Part shown: in pieces, positions 8,023-17,151 of the stretch | Numbering within the stretch: the stretch's first letter is position 1 | Layout: each line of letters starts with the position of its first letter | Origin: Ilyomonas sp963790435 | Lineage (GTDB): Bacteria; Bacteroidota; Bacteroidia; Chitinophagales; Chitinophagaceae | Direction of reading: 5' to 3' | Assembly: GCA_963790435.1 (NCBI GenBank) | Contig: CAWBOI010000001.1 | Coordinates: 558,001 to 622,000, forward strand | DNA: 64,000 nt | Notes under the pieces: model-generated | Told to the model about the DNA's origin: nothing | The model's input: the letters and a program-made list of their open reading frames with translations, nothing else | Database searches by the model: none | Translations under genes and position numbers: made by a program

Positions 8023-9218
8023 GTTCAAAGGTTTACATAGCCGGGTTGGGTATCATTTCTGCCATTGGCAATAATGTTCGCGAATGTATTGCTTCGCTCC
8101 AAAGTGAACGTGCTGGCATGAATGATATTACTTATCTCAAAACCATTCATGCAAAAGAATTGCCTGTTGCAGAAGTGAAGCTGAACAATGATGAACTGGC
8201 TTTGAAGGCAGGCTTATCAAATAAAATAAGTCGCACTGCATTGTTGAGTATGATTGCTGCAAAAGAAGCTCTGCAAGATGCTGCAATAGAAAATCTTCAC
8301 CACTTGCGTACAGGATTTATTTCTGCCAATACCGTTGGTGGCATTGATAAAACGGAAAACTTTTTTCAGCATTTTTATAAAGATAAAACCATCGGAAATC
8401 TGCGTGATGTGGTTAATCATGAATGCGGAAGCATTACAGAATTGGTTGCCGACAAATTAAACATCAACACTTATACATCAACCATAAGTACAGCGTGCTC
8501 TTCATCTGCCAATTCAATTATGCTGGGTGCAAGGTTAATTAAAGCGGGCATGCTGGACGTTGCGGTTGCCGGTGGTGTTGATGCGTTGACAAAATTCACA
8601 TTGAATGGTTTTCATACTTTGTTGATTTTAGATCAAGCACTTTGCAAACCTTTTGATGAAAACAGGAATGGTTTGAATTTAGGCGAAGGCGCAGGTTATG
8701 TAGTGTTGGTTTCTGAAAGAGTGGCTGCAACTCTAAGCAAAGAATTGTATTGTGAACTGAAAGGTTATGCGAATGCAAATGATGCCTATCATCAAACTGC
8801 ATCATCGCCCGACGGTAAAGGTTCTTACTTAGCGATGCAAAGTGCATTGCACGAAGCCAAGCTTGATGCAAGTGAAATTAATTACATCAACCTGCATGGA
8901 ACCGGCACGCAGAATAATGACCAGGCAGAAGGAACTGCGATTGAAAGATTGTTCAATCCGCATTATCCAAAATTGAGTTCAACAAAATCGTTTACGGGTC
9001 ATACGTTGGGTGCAAGTGGTGGCATTGAATCGGTGTTCTCTGCGCTTTCTGTTAAGCACAATTATGTGTATCCGAATTTAAGATTAGAAACACCAATCAA
9101 AGAGTTTCCTTTTGCAGCAGAAAAAAAGTTTACAAAAGATTGGCCCATCAACAATGTACTTTCCAATTCATTTGGTTTTGGCGGAAATTGTTCTTCACTC
9201 ATTTTTTCAAAAATATAA
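8019..9218 (+). CDS. Beta-ketoacyl-ACP synthase (flexirubin/aryl polyene cluster)
   Basis: A 399-residue FabF-like enzyme with a complete triad: C160 in ISTACSSSAN, H293 in NLHGTGTQ and H328 in FTGHTLGASGG. It lies between two ketosynthase-like proteins that lack the cysteine, an arrangement reminiscent of KS-alpha/chain-length-factor pairs in type II polyketide synthases. Likely role: iterative elongation of the aryl polyene or of the alkyl chains for the resorcinol. Which chain it handles cannot be told from sequence. Confidence 0.88.
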   Translation: MSSKVYIAGLGIISAIGNNVRECIASLQSERAGMNDITYLKTIHAKELPVAEVKLNNDELALKAGLSNKISRTALLSMIAAKEALQDAAIENLHHLRTGFISANTVGGIDKTENFFQHFYKDKTIGNLRDVVNHECGSITELVADKLNINTYTSTISTACSSSANSIMLGARLIKAGMLDVAVAGGVDALTKFTLNGFHTLLILDQALCKPFDENRNGLNLGEGAGYVVLVSERVAATLSKELYCELKGYANANDAYHQTASSPDGKGSYLAMQSALHEAKLDASEINYINLHGTGTQNNDQAEGTAIERLFNPHYPKLSSTKSFTGHTLGASGGIESVFSALSVKHNYVYPNLRLETPIKEFPFAAEKKFTKDWPINNVLSNSFGFGGNCSSLIFSKI

Positions 9219-9219
9219 G

Positions 9220-10285
9220 ATGAAGATATTTATCCGCGCAGCATCATGCATCTCTCCGCAGCCAACTTTTGATCATCATTTATTCGATAACGATGCTGTA
9301 ACATACCATTCGAATGATTTAAAAGTGATTGAGCCTGATTATAAAAACATTCTCGATGCAAAACTAATACGCAGAATGAGCCGTATTGTGCGGATTGGAT
9401 TAGCAGCCGCTTTGCGTTGTTTCAAAGAGGCGGGTTTAGAAAATGTTGGTGCAATCACAACCGGCACTGCTTATGGCTGTATGGAAGATTCCGAAAAGTT
9501 TTTGAAAACGATTGTTGAGCAGGATGAACAAATGTTATCACCAACTTCATTTATTCAATCAACACACAACACAGTTGCAGCACAGATTGCATTAACATTA
9601 AAATGTAACAGCTACAACAACACATTTGTGCACCGTGGTTTTTCTTTTGAACATGCTTTGATTGACGCAATGATATTGTTGAAAGAACATAAAGCACAGA
9701 AACGTATTGACAGGAAGTGCGGATGAAATGACCGATTTTACATTTTCAATTTTTAAAAGATTTGGATTGTTTAAACAAGAGGCGGTAGATAACATAAATC
9801 TTTTTCAGTCTAATACAAAAGGAAGCATTTCTGGTGAAGGCGCTGCCTTCTTTCTCATTTCAAATGAAACAAACGAAGAGAATTACGCTGAAATATCAGC
9901 AGTGCAAACATTTTACAATCCCGATAATGTAACGACAATTAAAAATAATATTCAGCAGTTTTTATCACAATACCCAACTGACTTAAAAGACATCAATCTT
10001 ATTATTCTTGGAAAGAATGGCGACAGTAGAACAGATAAGAATTATGATGCGTTGCAGTCAGGCATTTTTAAAAACAATCATTGCATCAATTACAAACATT
10101 TATGTGGTGAATATCCAACTTCCATTTCGTTTGCATTGTGGCTGGCAGCTAATATTATCAAGCGAAAAACTTTACCAGTAAGCGTTTCAACAAATCAATC
10201 TGTTCAAGCTTTTAAAAAGATTTTGCTGTATAACAGTTATCAAAATAAATATCATTCACTGGTATTACTTTCCGCTATAAATTAG
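9220..10285 (+). CDS. Ketosynthase-like chain-length factor, frameshifted near 9700
   Basis: The gene starts at ATG 9220, 1 bp after the preceding stop, and reads through KIFIRAASCISPQP to LLKEHKAQ, then leaves frame. Removing one A from the run at about 9698-9700 joins it to NVLTGSADEMTDFTFS and the rest, ending at 10285 (about 354 residues in total). The fold pattern is a complete ketosynthase, but the active-site position reads FVHRGFSFEHA with no cysteine, and the GHTLG motif is degenerate (HLCGEYPTS). This suggests a chain-length factor rather than a catalyst. The frameshift may be an assembly error, because downstream codons remain conserved-looking. Confidence 0.72.
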
Positions 10286-10290
10286 TTGAA

Positions 10291-10659
10291 GTGCTAAAAA
10301 ATTCTTTATATCAATTAACTAAAATTGCTGAAGAAAATAATCTTATTCAGGCGATGGTTGAGTTGAATAAATCGCATGATATTTTCAAAGGTCATTTTCC
10401 TGATCAACCCGTTTTGCCAGGCGTTTGTATGATGCAAATGATCAGAGAGATTTTGGAAACTTTTTTTCAGGAAAAATTACAGTTGCTAAAAGCCGACGAC
10501 ATACGTTTTTCTGCAATGGTTGATCCAACAAAAGATGCGCAGCTTACAATTCAAACCCATTTCAATCGCACAGAGAATGAATTAAAAACCAAAACAAAAA
10601 TTGTAAAAGAGGATGGAACTGTTTGTTGCAAAATGCAGGCAAGGTTTGTTTTTGCATGA
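10291..10659 (+). CDS. Hotdog-fold 3-hydroxyacyl-ACP dehydratase (FabZ-like)
   Basis: 122 residues, GTG start, 5 bp after the ketosynthase-like gene. The FabZ-type motif FKGHFPDQPVLPGVCMMQM (about residues 31-49) holds the conserved His and the helix start. It probably dehydrates 3-hydroxyacyl-ACP intermediates so that conjugated double bonds accumulate. It is the last gene of the first plus-strand block. Its final codons contain a copy of the TTTGTTTTTGC motif ending just before TGA. Confidence 0.8.
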   Translation: MLKNSLYQLTKIAEENNLIQAMVELNKSHDIFKGHFPDQPVLPGVCMMQMIREILETFFQEKLQLLKADDIRFSAMVDPTKDAQLTIQTHFNRTENELKTKTKIVKEDGTVCCKMQARFVFA

Positions 10660-10682
10660 AAAATCGAGCCTGTAAAAACCTT

Positions 10683-10946
10683 TTACTTCGTGCGATTTTT
10701 TTCAATGTAATCAGCCATTGTATTAACATCAACCAACACCTTCCTTCCTTCTTTCGGATCCTTAATGGTAATGCCGTATTCACGGTTTAATAATACAATC
10801 AATTCAAGCGAATCAATCGAATCCAAACCAAGTCCACCACCAAACAATTCTTCATCGTCTTTTATATCTTCTGGTTTCAGATCGGTAAGATTAAGATGTT
10901 GTATGATTTGTTGTTTCAACTGCTCTTTTAATTCTGTTGTTTCCAT
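10683..10946 (-). CDS. Acyl carrier protein
   Basis: 87 residues, acidic, with the 4'-phosphopantetheine attachment serine S43 in GLGLDSIDSLELIVLL. It is the last gene of the minus-strand block (secreted protein, darA, darB, unknown, BtrH-like, ABC transporter, ACP) and follows the ABC permease directly. Its placement suggests it carries the chain handled by DarB or by the BtrH-like protein. A second carrier protein in the cluster (19716-19973) implies a division of labour between the aryl-polyene and alkyl chains. Confidence 0.9.
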   Translation of the reverse strand: METTELKEQLKQQIIQHLNLTDLKPEDIKDDEELFGGGLGLDSIDSLELIVLLNREYGITIKDPKEGRKVLVDVNTMADYIEKNRTK

Positions 10947-12224
10947 TTATATCAATTTTTTTCTTTTCAATTGAAGCAAAGCTATTGCTTGCAACACAAT
11001 TGCGATGATGAATAATGATAAAATATTTGCGCTCACATCTTTCAATTTTTCACCTTCTAAAAACAAACCGTAATAAGCTTGCAAACACCAATGTAACGGT
11101 GAAATTGACATGAGCGATTTGAATGAATCGGGCATGATAAAACTGGGTACCATTAAACCGCCAATGATTGATAATATTACGATTGATACGGCACCAAATG
11201 AATTGGCTTGTTCCTGCGTATTTGCAAAAATGCCAACACACATAGCATAGCTTACGGCGCACCAGCCGCATACCAAAGTAACGACTATCAATCCAACAAT
11301 ATCATGTGGTAAATGCAATTGGGGTAAACCAATAAAAGGAAACAAATAAATGCCAATGAAGAAGATAACGATGGCTTGTAAAAAAGTAACACTTAAATAT
11401 ACAATTTGTTTTGAAAGTAGCGCAACGAAATAATTGGTTGGCAGTGTTTTTAAACGAATGAAACTGCCGCTTAACTTTTCACGAACAATACTGCTGCCCA
11501 GCGACATCACCACGAAGAACATGGCAAAGATTGTCCATGCTGGAACATTGTGTTGTGTAGCATTTACAATGACTTTTTCATTGCTCGATGATAATGGAAT
11601 TTCCTGAATGCTTGTAGTGTTGGCAAGCATTTGTTTTTGCACAGAATCTGGCAAAGGTTTTTCGTTGATAGAGAAGTATAAATCTTTAAGTGTTTCGCTG
11701 CTTTGAATGATTTGAACAGCACTGTTCAACGCACCTTGTATAGAAAGTTTTAACGATGGTTGTATGATGGGATTGTAATATAAATAAAGACAATTGCTGT
11801 TGATGAAGTTTGTTTTTACCGTATCCCCCTCCAAGCCAAAAGATAGTAATGCTTTGTCTGCATTGCTCTTTGCTTTTGTTTCAATTTGCTTTGTAAAGGA
11901 AGAATCAATAACGATACCGATTACAACATTTTTTGAGTGCATCTCATCTGCAATCTGTTGTGAACTTCCCCCTTTTAAAAGAAGAATTTTGAACATTCCA
12001 CTTGTATCTAGCGCATGAATCAATTCGCTGCTTAAGCGGCCTTCATCGTTATTATGTATAAAGATTTCTATTTTGTTTTTGCCAATAATATCAAACGTAC
12101 TGTTTTGAATGCTGGTTACAATAATGACCAATAAAATTGGCATCGCAAATATGAGAAGCAAGCCCATTTTATCGCGAAGCAAAATGCGCACATCTTTTTG
12201 TATGGTTGCAAAGAGCTTCATCAA
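10947..12224 (-). CDS. ABC-2 type transporter permease
   Basis: 425 residues with the ABC-2 architecture. One N-terminal transmembrane helix (LLLIFAMPILLVIIVTSI) is followed by a large extracytoplasmic domain of about 200 residues, then five or so helices (for example TIFAMFFVVMSLGSSIV, LSVTFLQAIVIFFIGIYLF, LFIIAIVLQAIALLQL). The family exports polyketides, lipids or polysaccharides. It overlaps the ATPase gene by 4 bp and the ACP gene follows immediately, so transport of a cluster product or precursor across the inner membrane is the natural inference. Confidence 0.85.
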   Translation of the reverse strand: MMKLFATIQKDVRILLRDKMGLLLIFAMPILLVIIVTSIQNSTFDIIGKNKIEIFIHNNDEGRLSSELIHALDTSGMFKILLLKGGSSQQIADEMHSKNVVIGIVIDSSFTKQIETKAKSNADKALLSFGLEGDTVKTNFINSNCLYLYYNPIIQPSLKLSIQGALNSAVQIIQSSETLKDLYFSINEKPLPDSVQKQMLANTTSIQEIPLSSSNEKVIVNATQHNVPAWTIFAMFFVVMSLGSSIVREKLSGSFIRLKTLPTNYFVALLSKQIVYLSVTFLQAIVIFFIGIYLFPFIGLPQLHLPHDIVGLIVVTLVCGWCAVSYAMCVGIFANTQEQANSFGAVSIVILSIIGGLMVPSFIMPDSFKSLMSISPLHWCLQAYYGLFLEGEKLKDVSANILSLFIIAIVLQAIALLQLKRKKLI

Positions 12225-12966
12225 TTGTTATAAGCTTTGCCGGTTAAATGAATGAATAATGTTTCCAGGTTGTTTTGCTGATGTTCTGCTAATAGATTAT
12301 CAAGTGTATTGTGTGCAATTATTTTTCCGTTATCAATCAATGCAATTTTGTTACACAACTCTTCTGCTTCATTTAATTGATGTGAAGTATAAATTAATGT
12401 TGTGCCATTTGCATTTAACTGTTTTAAATAGTTGATGATTTCATGACGCGTTTGCACATCAACACCAACAGTTGGTTCATCTAAGGAATAATAATTTAGG
12501 TTGATGAATGACACCAATGGCAAGATTCACTTTACGCTTCATGCCACCGGAAAACTTTTTTATCTGTTTCTTTTTTACTGAGGTAAGATGTAATATTTCA
12601 AACAGTTCATTGCTTCTTGTTTGAATTTCGATCTTTGTTCAATCCACACCAGGCACCAAAAAATTGGAGATTCTCTAAAGGCGTCAACTCTTCATAAAAA
12701 GAAAAATCCTGCGGCACAAAGCCAAACAGTTGATTGGTGTTTTTATTTTTTGTTTTGATGGAATTTTGGAGCAGTTGAATTTTGCCATTTGTAAAAGAAA
12801 GCAAGCCTGTCATCAAACTCATCAATGTGGTTTTGCCTGCACCGTTCGGGCCAAACAAACCAAAACGCTCCCCTTGTGCAATCTCTAAATTGAGATCATT
12901 AAAAAGTTGTGTTTGATCTCTATAATGAAAATCGAGATGCTCAATTTGTATCGCAGGCGCTATCAT
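12221..12966 (-). CDS. ABC transporter ATP-binding protein, two frameshifts
   Basis: The N-terminal part (12966 to about 12630) has Walker A GPNAGGAGKT-type sequence (FGPNGAGKTTLMSL) and a Q-loop region (FVPQDFSFYEELTP). The signature KFSGGMKRKVNLAIG lies in a second frame at about 12500-12560. Walker B LDEPTVGVDVQT and the H-switch IYTSHQLNEAEELC continue in a third frame to 12221. Thus all motifs of a complete ATPase of about 245 residues are present but need two one-base corrections (near 12640 and 12485). It pairs with the adjacent permease. Inactivation or assembly error cannot be separated here. Confidence 0.78.
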
Positions 12967-13979
12967 GAATGCCAGTTTATGTTGGAAAGATTTGTAAACG
13001 CTTTCTTTTCAATTTCTGATATTTCTAAAAGATAATCGCCCATCATATTGAAATCTTCCTGCGAGCCCAGCCTGCCTTTGTAAATGCCTGCAGCCTGCAC
13101 TGCTGCTGTGCGCCAGAGATCCCCAGCTTTTGTAAACTCTTCAGATATACGCATCAATTCGTCATTATGAAAATACGCATCGGCTTCCTGTAAAAACGCT
13201 GCATAAATATAACGGAAACCGCCGCCACCTGTTCCAATTTCTTCCTGCATACGCACCAATTGGGCGAGGTACAAACGCGCTTTCTCGATACCCAATTTAT
13301 TACGCCAATTTTTTATTTTTCTTCCAGTAAACGCAATGCCTTTTACACCTACAAACGGACCTGGAATTTTCAGCATATCAAAAACATTTCGCTTCACACC
13401 TTTGTGAATTGCCCCTTTTATTGTTTCATCGCTAACAATGCCTTTCTGTTCTGCAAAATACAATTGCCCTTTCGGTGCCAGCGCACCTTTTGCAAAACGA
13501 ACACGTTCCAATTCGTATGGTGTCATGTAGGTTTCGTGTTCCATAATCGGATCGCTGATAATATACTTGCCCTCTTTTTTTCCAAACACAACTAAGTTGT
13601 GAGCATTGAAATGAAAGCGATATTCTTTTGGAAAATAAGGCAAATAATACACTCCAACCTGGCATCCTACAGCAAAGCCTTCCTCCAGCTTTTGATCGAG
13701 TAATCTTTGTGCTTCTTCTTTTGAAGAAAATTTTTTTCGGGTGACTTTTATACCTAATGAATGGCAGGTTCTTTTGAAGATAATACCCGGCATATTGCGA
13801 AAAGCAATCGCCGGTCCGTTATTGATTTTTATAAAGGGAAGATAAACAAAGAACAAACCTGAACCGATACCAAAAGCCTGCGGTTCTGTTATCACGTTTA
13901 CGCCAATGCTTTTAAGCAAATTTCTTGTTACGCCACTTTCACAATGCGCCGCCTGTTCATGTTGAAAATTATTAATCAT
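12963..13979 (-). CDS. BtrH-like protein (BtrH N-terminal domain plus DUF4872)
   Basis: 338 residues. The N-terminal NFQHEQAAHCESGVTRNLL with the early Cys, then LDQKLEEGFAVGCQVGVYYL and FHFNAHNLVVFGKKEGKYIISDP, match the cysteine-peptidase-like N-domain of BtrH. The C-terminal helical part (about 215-338) resembles DUF4872. BtrH in butirosin synthesis transfers an acyl chain from a carrier protein onto an aminoglycoside. Here the gene sits between darB and the exporter, so it is a candidate for joining the polyene acyl group to the dialkylresorcinol (inference). Overlaps both neighbours by 4-8 bp, so coupled translation is likely. Confidence 0.75.
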   Translation of the reverse strand: MINNFQHEQAAHCESGVTRNLLKSIGVNVITEPQAFGIGSGLFFVYLPFIKINNGPAIAFRNMPGIIFKRTCHSLGIKVTRKKFSSKEEAQRLLDQKLEEGFAVGCQVGVYYLPYFPKEYRFHFNAHNLVVFGKKEGKYIISDPIMEHETYMTPYELERVRFAKGALAPKGQLYFAEQKGIVSDETIKGAIHKGVKRNVFDMLKIPGPFVGVKGIAFTGRKIKNWRNKLGIEKARLYLAQLVRMQEEIGTGGGGFRYIYAAFLQEADAYFHNDELMRISEEFTKAGDLWRTAAVQAAGIYKGRLGSQEDFNMMGDYLLEISEIEKKAFTNLSNINWHS

Positions 13980-14376
13980 GAACCTCCATCGTTTTTAATT
14001 CGTCCACCGTTACATTAAACACTTTAGCGTATTGAGCTAGTTTTTTGGTTGATAATTGATTGAACACAGTTGGTTTTAAATGGCGTTTGATTTGCCATTT
14101 AAAGAAGCCCGTATAAGCTGATAAGATGCCAATATCCATTACATTTTTTTCCATAAAAAACAAAATGGGGCTTGCTTCATTGCGCAGTACTTTTTCTTTT
14201 GATTCAGCTACTTTATGTGCAATATTATTCCATGTTACATCGAGCGCATTTGTTTTTACGTCCCATCCATTGCTTAATTCGGTTGTGTATTTGCCTCGTT
14301 CATCTATTACATAACAAACCTCTTTCGTTATTTTTCCAAGCGAACCTAAGTCTTGAGGAACTTCGTCTTTTTTCAT
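13972..14376 (-). CDS. Conserved flexirubin-cluster protein of unknown function
   Basis: 134 residues from ATG 14376 (MKKDEVPQDLGSLGKIT). An upstream in-frame ATG at 14442 would add 22 poorly matching residues. I recognise no catalytic domain. Visible features are KYTTELSNGWDVKTNALDVTW, a hydrophobic centre (SPILFFMEKNVMDIGILSAY) and a basic FFKWQIKRHLKP followed by a C-terminal helix-turn-like tail (LAQYAKVFNVTVDELKTM). It sits between darB and the BtrH-like gene and overlaps the latter by 8 bp, so it probably works with them. No function is proposed. Confidence 0.65.
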   Translation of the reverse strand: MKKDEVPQDLGSLGKITKEVCYVIDERGKYTTELSNGWDVKTNALDVTWNNIAHKVAESKEKVLRNEASPILFFMEKNVMDIGILSAYTGFFKWQIKRHLKPTVFNQLSTKKLAQYAKVFNVTVDELKTMEVHD

Positions 14377-14445
14377 ACGATAAGTTTTTATGAACCGCAG
14401 AAGCGTGAAGTGAAATGTTTTCATTTCAAATCTTACATACAACTT

Positions 14446-15601
14446 CTAACAAACGGTAAGCATCGCATACATGTACGAGAAGCGTGAGCTTTCGGGAACA
14501 AGCAACAACAATCTTTCTCCCCTTTTCAACTTGCCGCTTTTAAATAATTCGTGTACCATAAAGTAGGCAGAAGCAGCACCAACATTACCCATACTTGTAA
14601 GATTGACAAACCATTTTTCGTATGGTACATGTCTGCCTAAAACACCCATCACTTCAAATATCTTTGGCCTAAAAAATTCGCTTGACATGTGGGGTAAAAA
14701 ATAATCTACATCTTCAACGGTTAATCCTTCGCGCTCGAAAATTTCTTTTATCTTTTTGCCGCCCAGCGGAACAATATTGTTGCTCAACAAACCAATATCC
14801 TGTTTGATACTCAAGATGGATTTATTGATAATCTCTTCCGGCGTAAATTCAAGATAACTTTTCACAGTGGCCATCCGGTTGTTTGTCGCAAGCCATGTAC
14901 ATGCATGTTTCCATTTCATTGGCGTAAGAAACACCTTCAATCCAATCAACGCGCAAACTTAAACCTTCAGCATTGGGTTTGTTTGAAAGAAGAAAAGCCG
15001 ATGCACCATCGCTCAACATCCAACGTAAAAATTCTTTATCAAAAGAGATGAACGGATTTTGATTCAGCTCTTTTAGCTTATGCGATTCTTCTTCAAAAAC
15101 ATTGGCTCTTAATGAAGCTGAAAATCGTTCTGAACCTGTTGCCACAGCTACATTTTTATCGCCGGTTTTTACAGCCATGTACGCATATTTAAATGCATGC
15201 ATGCCAGCACAGCAAACACCTGCCGGAGAAACCACTTCAATCGCTTCTGCTTCGGGCAGCCAGCCATGAACCATCACGCCATGCGAAGGCATCATTTGAT
15301 CTGGCGAAGAAGTGCCGCAGGATAACAGTTCTACATCTTTTATTTGATCAGGATGATCAGCAAACAAACTGCGCACGGCTTCTGCTGCCATCTGTGCATT
15401 GGTGTGTGTGGCTTTTCCACCTTTTTCCAATGCGTAATATCTTGTATGAATGCCGTTGTTTCTTAGAACAATTTTCTTCGACTTGGATGGCTTTCCATTA
15501 ATGTATCCAAGATACTCTTCCATCTCATCATTGCCGACAGGTTTATTGGGTAAAAACAAAGATGTATCTGTTATATAAACTTCTTTTAAAGCCATGTTCA
15601 A
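14446..15601 (-). CDS. darB: DarB-like ketosynthase (dialkylresorcinol-forming), frameshifted near 14870
   Basis: A KAS III-fold enzyme of about 384 residues once one base near 14869-14872 is removed. The N-part (15601 to about 14873) holds the catalytic cysteine in PAGVCCAGMHAF (C130/C131) and SERFSASLRAN. The C-part contains YFLPHMSSEFFRPK (His) and NLTSMGNVGAASAYF (Asn). DarB enzymes condense two acyl-thioesters and close a cyclohexanedione ring, which is then aromatised to a 2,5-dialkylresorcinol. It overlaps darA by 4 bp, as expected for this pair. The reading-frame break is the only defect seen. Confidence 0.82.
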
Positions 15602-16494
15602 TTCAGATTTAATAAAGCAGTTTTTTTATGTTGAATGTGCTTCGACAAAAAAGGTTTAAAAATAAGCATGTTAATTATCCACACCAATGGCGCAGCAATA
15701 AACAGCGCAATTAAAAGATAATATTTGAATAGAGCAAGCCAGAATCTTTTGTTTCTTTTTTTACTGATGAGTTTTGCCCATAGCTTAAACATAATTCCTG
15801 CCTTGCCTTCGATAAACATTAAATGATATTTTGGATCAACGGCTTTTGCTTTTATCAGTTTTTCCTTCAAGCCACTCCAATCGTTTTTTTGTAGATGTGG
15901 TAAAGCAATCTTTCCAAAATTTTTTGTGCTTTCAATGTCCGTATTTGAAACGCCAGGCAAAGGGAAAAATCCTAAATAACGACTTTTTTTCCCCGAAAGC
16001 ATCCAATGAAAAATGGTGAAGATACTTACCAAATTCAGATGCCTGTCATACAGCGCAATCGTTCCCGCATGATTTGCACCTGCGGCTTTTAGCACCGGTT
16101 TGATTCTTTCAAAAGCATTTACCCACATGTTTCTTACACCTGTAATGGTAATCACTGGCGTATTCTTTACAATGTTTAGAAACGCTGGATTATGCAATAA
16201 ACAATTGAACGGAATACTTGGTGAAAGAAACCAGGGTTGATAACCCAAAACGATTAAATCGTATGAAGATTGTTGCAATTGAAAAGGTTCCAATTCGTGC
16301 GGAATATCCAACACACAATCGGGCATTACACTGAAAAAACGGTCGGTTGTCCATGGAAAAGGAAAATCGTTTTTTAATTGGATGCGAACTTTCTCAACAT
16401 CAAAGCCAGCATCTATCAAGGGTTCACAAAAATTATCAATGATTTTTTCTAACTGTCCTGATTGCGAATAATAAATAGCCAATACTTTTTTCAT
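15598..16494 (-). CDS. darA: Dialkylresorcinol condensing/aromatising enzyme DarA
   Basis: 298 residues. The N-terminus VLAIYYSQSGQLEKI (residues 4-18) is a flavodoxin-like phosphate-binding loop. It is followed by YDLIVLGYQPWFLSPSIPFN and TGVRNMWVNAFERIKPVL, sequence I recognise from DarA proteins annotated in flexirubin clusters. A C-terminal hydrophobic helix (YLLIALFIAAPLVWIINMLI) suggests membrane attachment. DarA is thought to oxidise (aromatise) the cyclohexanedione produced by DarB. Adjacent and overlapping with darB and with a small secreted-protein gene upstream in the same operon. Confidence 0.82.
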   Translation of the reverse strand: MKKVLAIYYSQSGQLEKIIDNFCEPLIDAGFDVEKVRIQLKNDFPFPWTTDRFFSVMPDCVLDIPHELEPFQLQQSSYDLIVLGYQPWFLSPSIPFNCLLHNPAFLNIVKNTPVITITGVRNMWVNAFERIKPVLKAAGANHAGTIALYDRHLNLVSIFTIFHWMLSGKKSRYLGFFPLPGVSNTDIESTKNFGKIALPHLQKNDWSGLKEKLIKAKAVDPKYHLMFIEGKAGIMFKLWAKLISKKRNKRFWLALFKYYLLIALFIAAPLVWIINMLIFKPFLSKHIQHKKTALLNLN

Positions 16495-16985
16495 AGTGAA
16501 GCTAAAGGTTCAAAGTCCTGCGGTTTGAGAGCTTTTGACGTTTGGCTATAATCAATTACTACTTTTTGAACTTCCGGCGAAAGCGCTTTATAACTTTTTT
16601 TGATAAACGCTGCATCATCTTCTATCCGGCTCCTGTATTTTACTACTCTCGGTGAATGTTCCTGAATAATCAAACGCAAAAAACGATATTCAACATTGGA
16701 CGTATCAGAGCTTAAAACCATTTCTAATTTTGTTGCGCCTTTTTTGAAGTTGTCCAATTTTTGTTTAGGAACTTTTAATAAGCCAGCTTTTTTCATCTGC
16801 AAAGCGCCGACAAAAGCTTCTTTGCCTTGCAACGATGTTGCGTCAAGTAAAGCCATCTCATTGTTGATTTCAGAAACAGTTCCGGTTTTTAAGATTTTGT
16901 AATATTCAATTTTATCAAACTGTTGTGCTAACAAGTTTGTTTTTGCAAAAAAAGCACAAAACAAAACCAATGCAATTGCTTTCAT
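16491..16985 (-). CDS. Secreted hypothetical protein, first gene of the dar operon
   Basis: 164 residues with a signal peptide (MKAIALVLFCAFFAKTNLLAQ). The mature part is helical and charged: YYKILKTGTVSEINNEMALLD, GKEAFVGALQMKKAGLLKVP and a C-terminal QKVVIDYSQTSKAL. No known domain recognised. It overlaps darA by 4 bp and is therefore co-expressed with the resorcinol-forming enzymes. A periplasmic role in handling or moving pigment precursors is possible but unsupported by any motif. A GCAAAAACAAA motif lies in its signal-peptide coding region. Confidence 0.72.
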   Translation of the reverse strand: MKAIALVLFCAFFAKTNLLAQQFDKIEYYKILKTGTVSEINNEMALLDATSLQGKEAFVGALQMKKAGLLKVPKQKLDNFKKGATKLEMVLSSDTSNVEYRFLRLIIQEHSPRVVKYRSRIEDDAAFIKKSYKALSPEVQKVVIDYSQTSKALKPQDFEPLASL

Positions 16986-16996
16986 AATTCAATTCA

Positions 16997-17004
16997 CAAA
17001 TTTA
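16997..17004 (-). promoter_or_regulatory. Putative -7 box for the dar operon
   Basis: On the minus strand the bases read TAAATTTG, an exact TAnnTTTG box, 12 bp upstream of the ATG at 16985. No convincing -33 TTTG is seen at normal spacing. Confidence 0.35.
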
Positions 17005-17110
17005 TAGGATTGATGACAATAGATTATTAAATTGGTTTAAGCACTGAAGTATTAAACAAATTACAGAAATGCCAAAACAATCTGAAGGTTAAGTTTCAAC
17101 AAATACAATC

Positions 17111-17118
17111 TAATTTTG
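17111..17118 (+). promoter_or_regulatory. Putative -7 box for the second plus-strand pigment operon
   Basis: TAATTTTG matches TAnnTTTG and lies 34 bp before the TTG start at 17152. Together with the minus-strand box at 16997-17004 it makes 16986-17151 a likely divergent promoter region. Confidence 0.35.
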
Positions 17119-17151
17119 TACGACGTTGTTAAACAAGCGAAGTAAAATCAA

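Noticed and set aside
9690..9712. Programmed ribosomal frameshift in the ketosynthase-like gene
   Set aside because: No slippery heptamer or following pseudoknot is evident, and many other genes here carry similar one-base breaks, so an indel is more likely.
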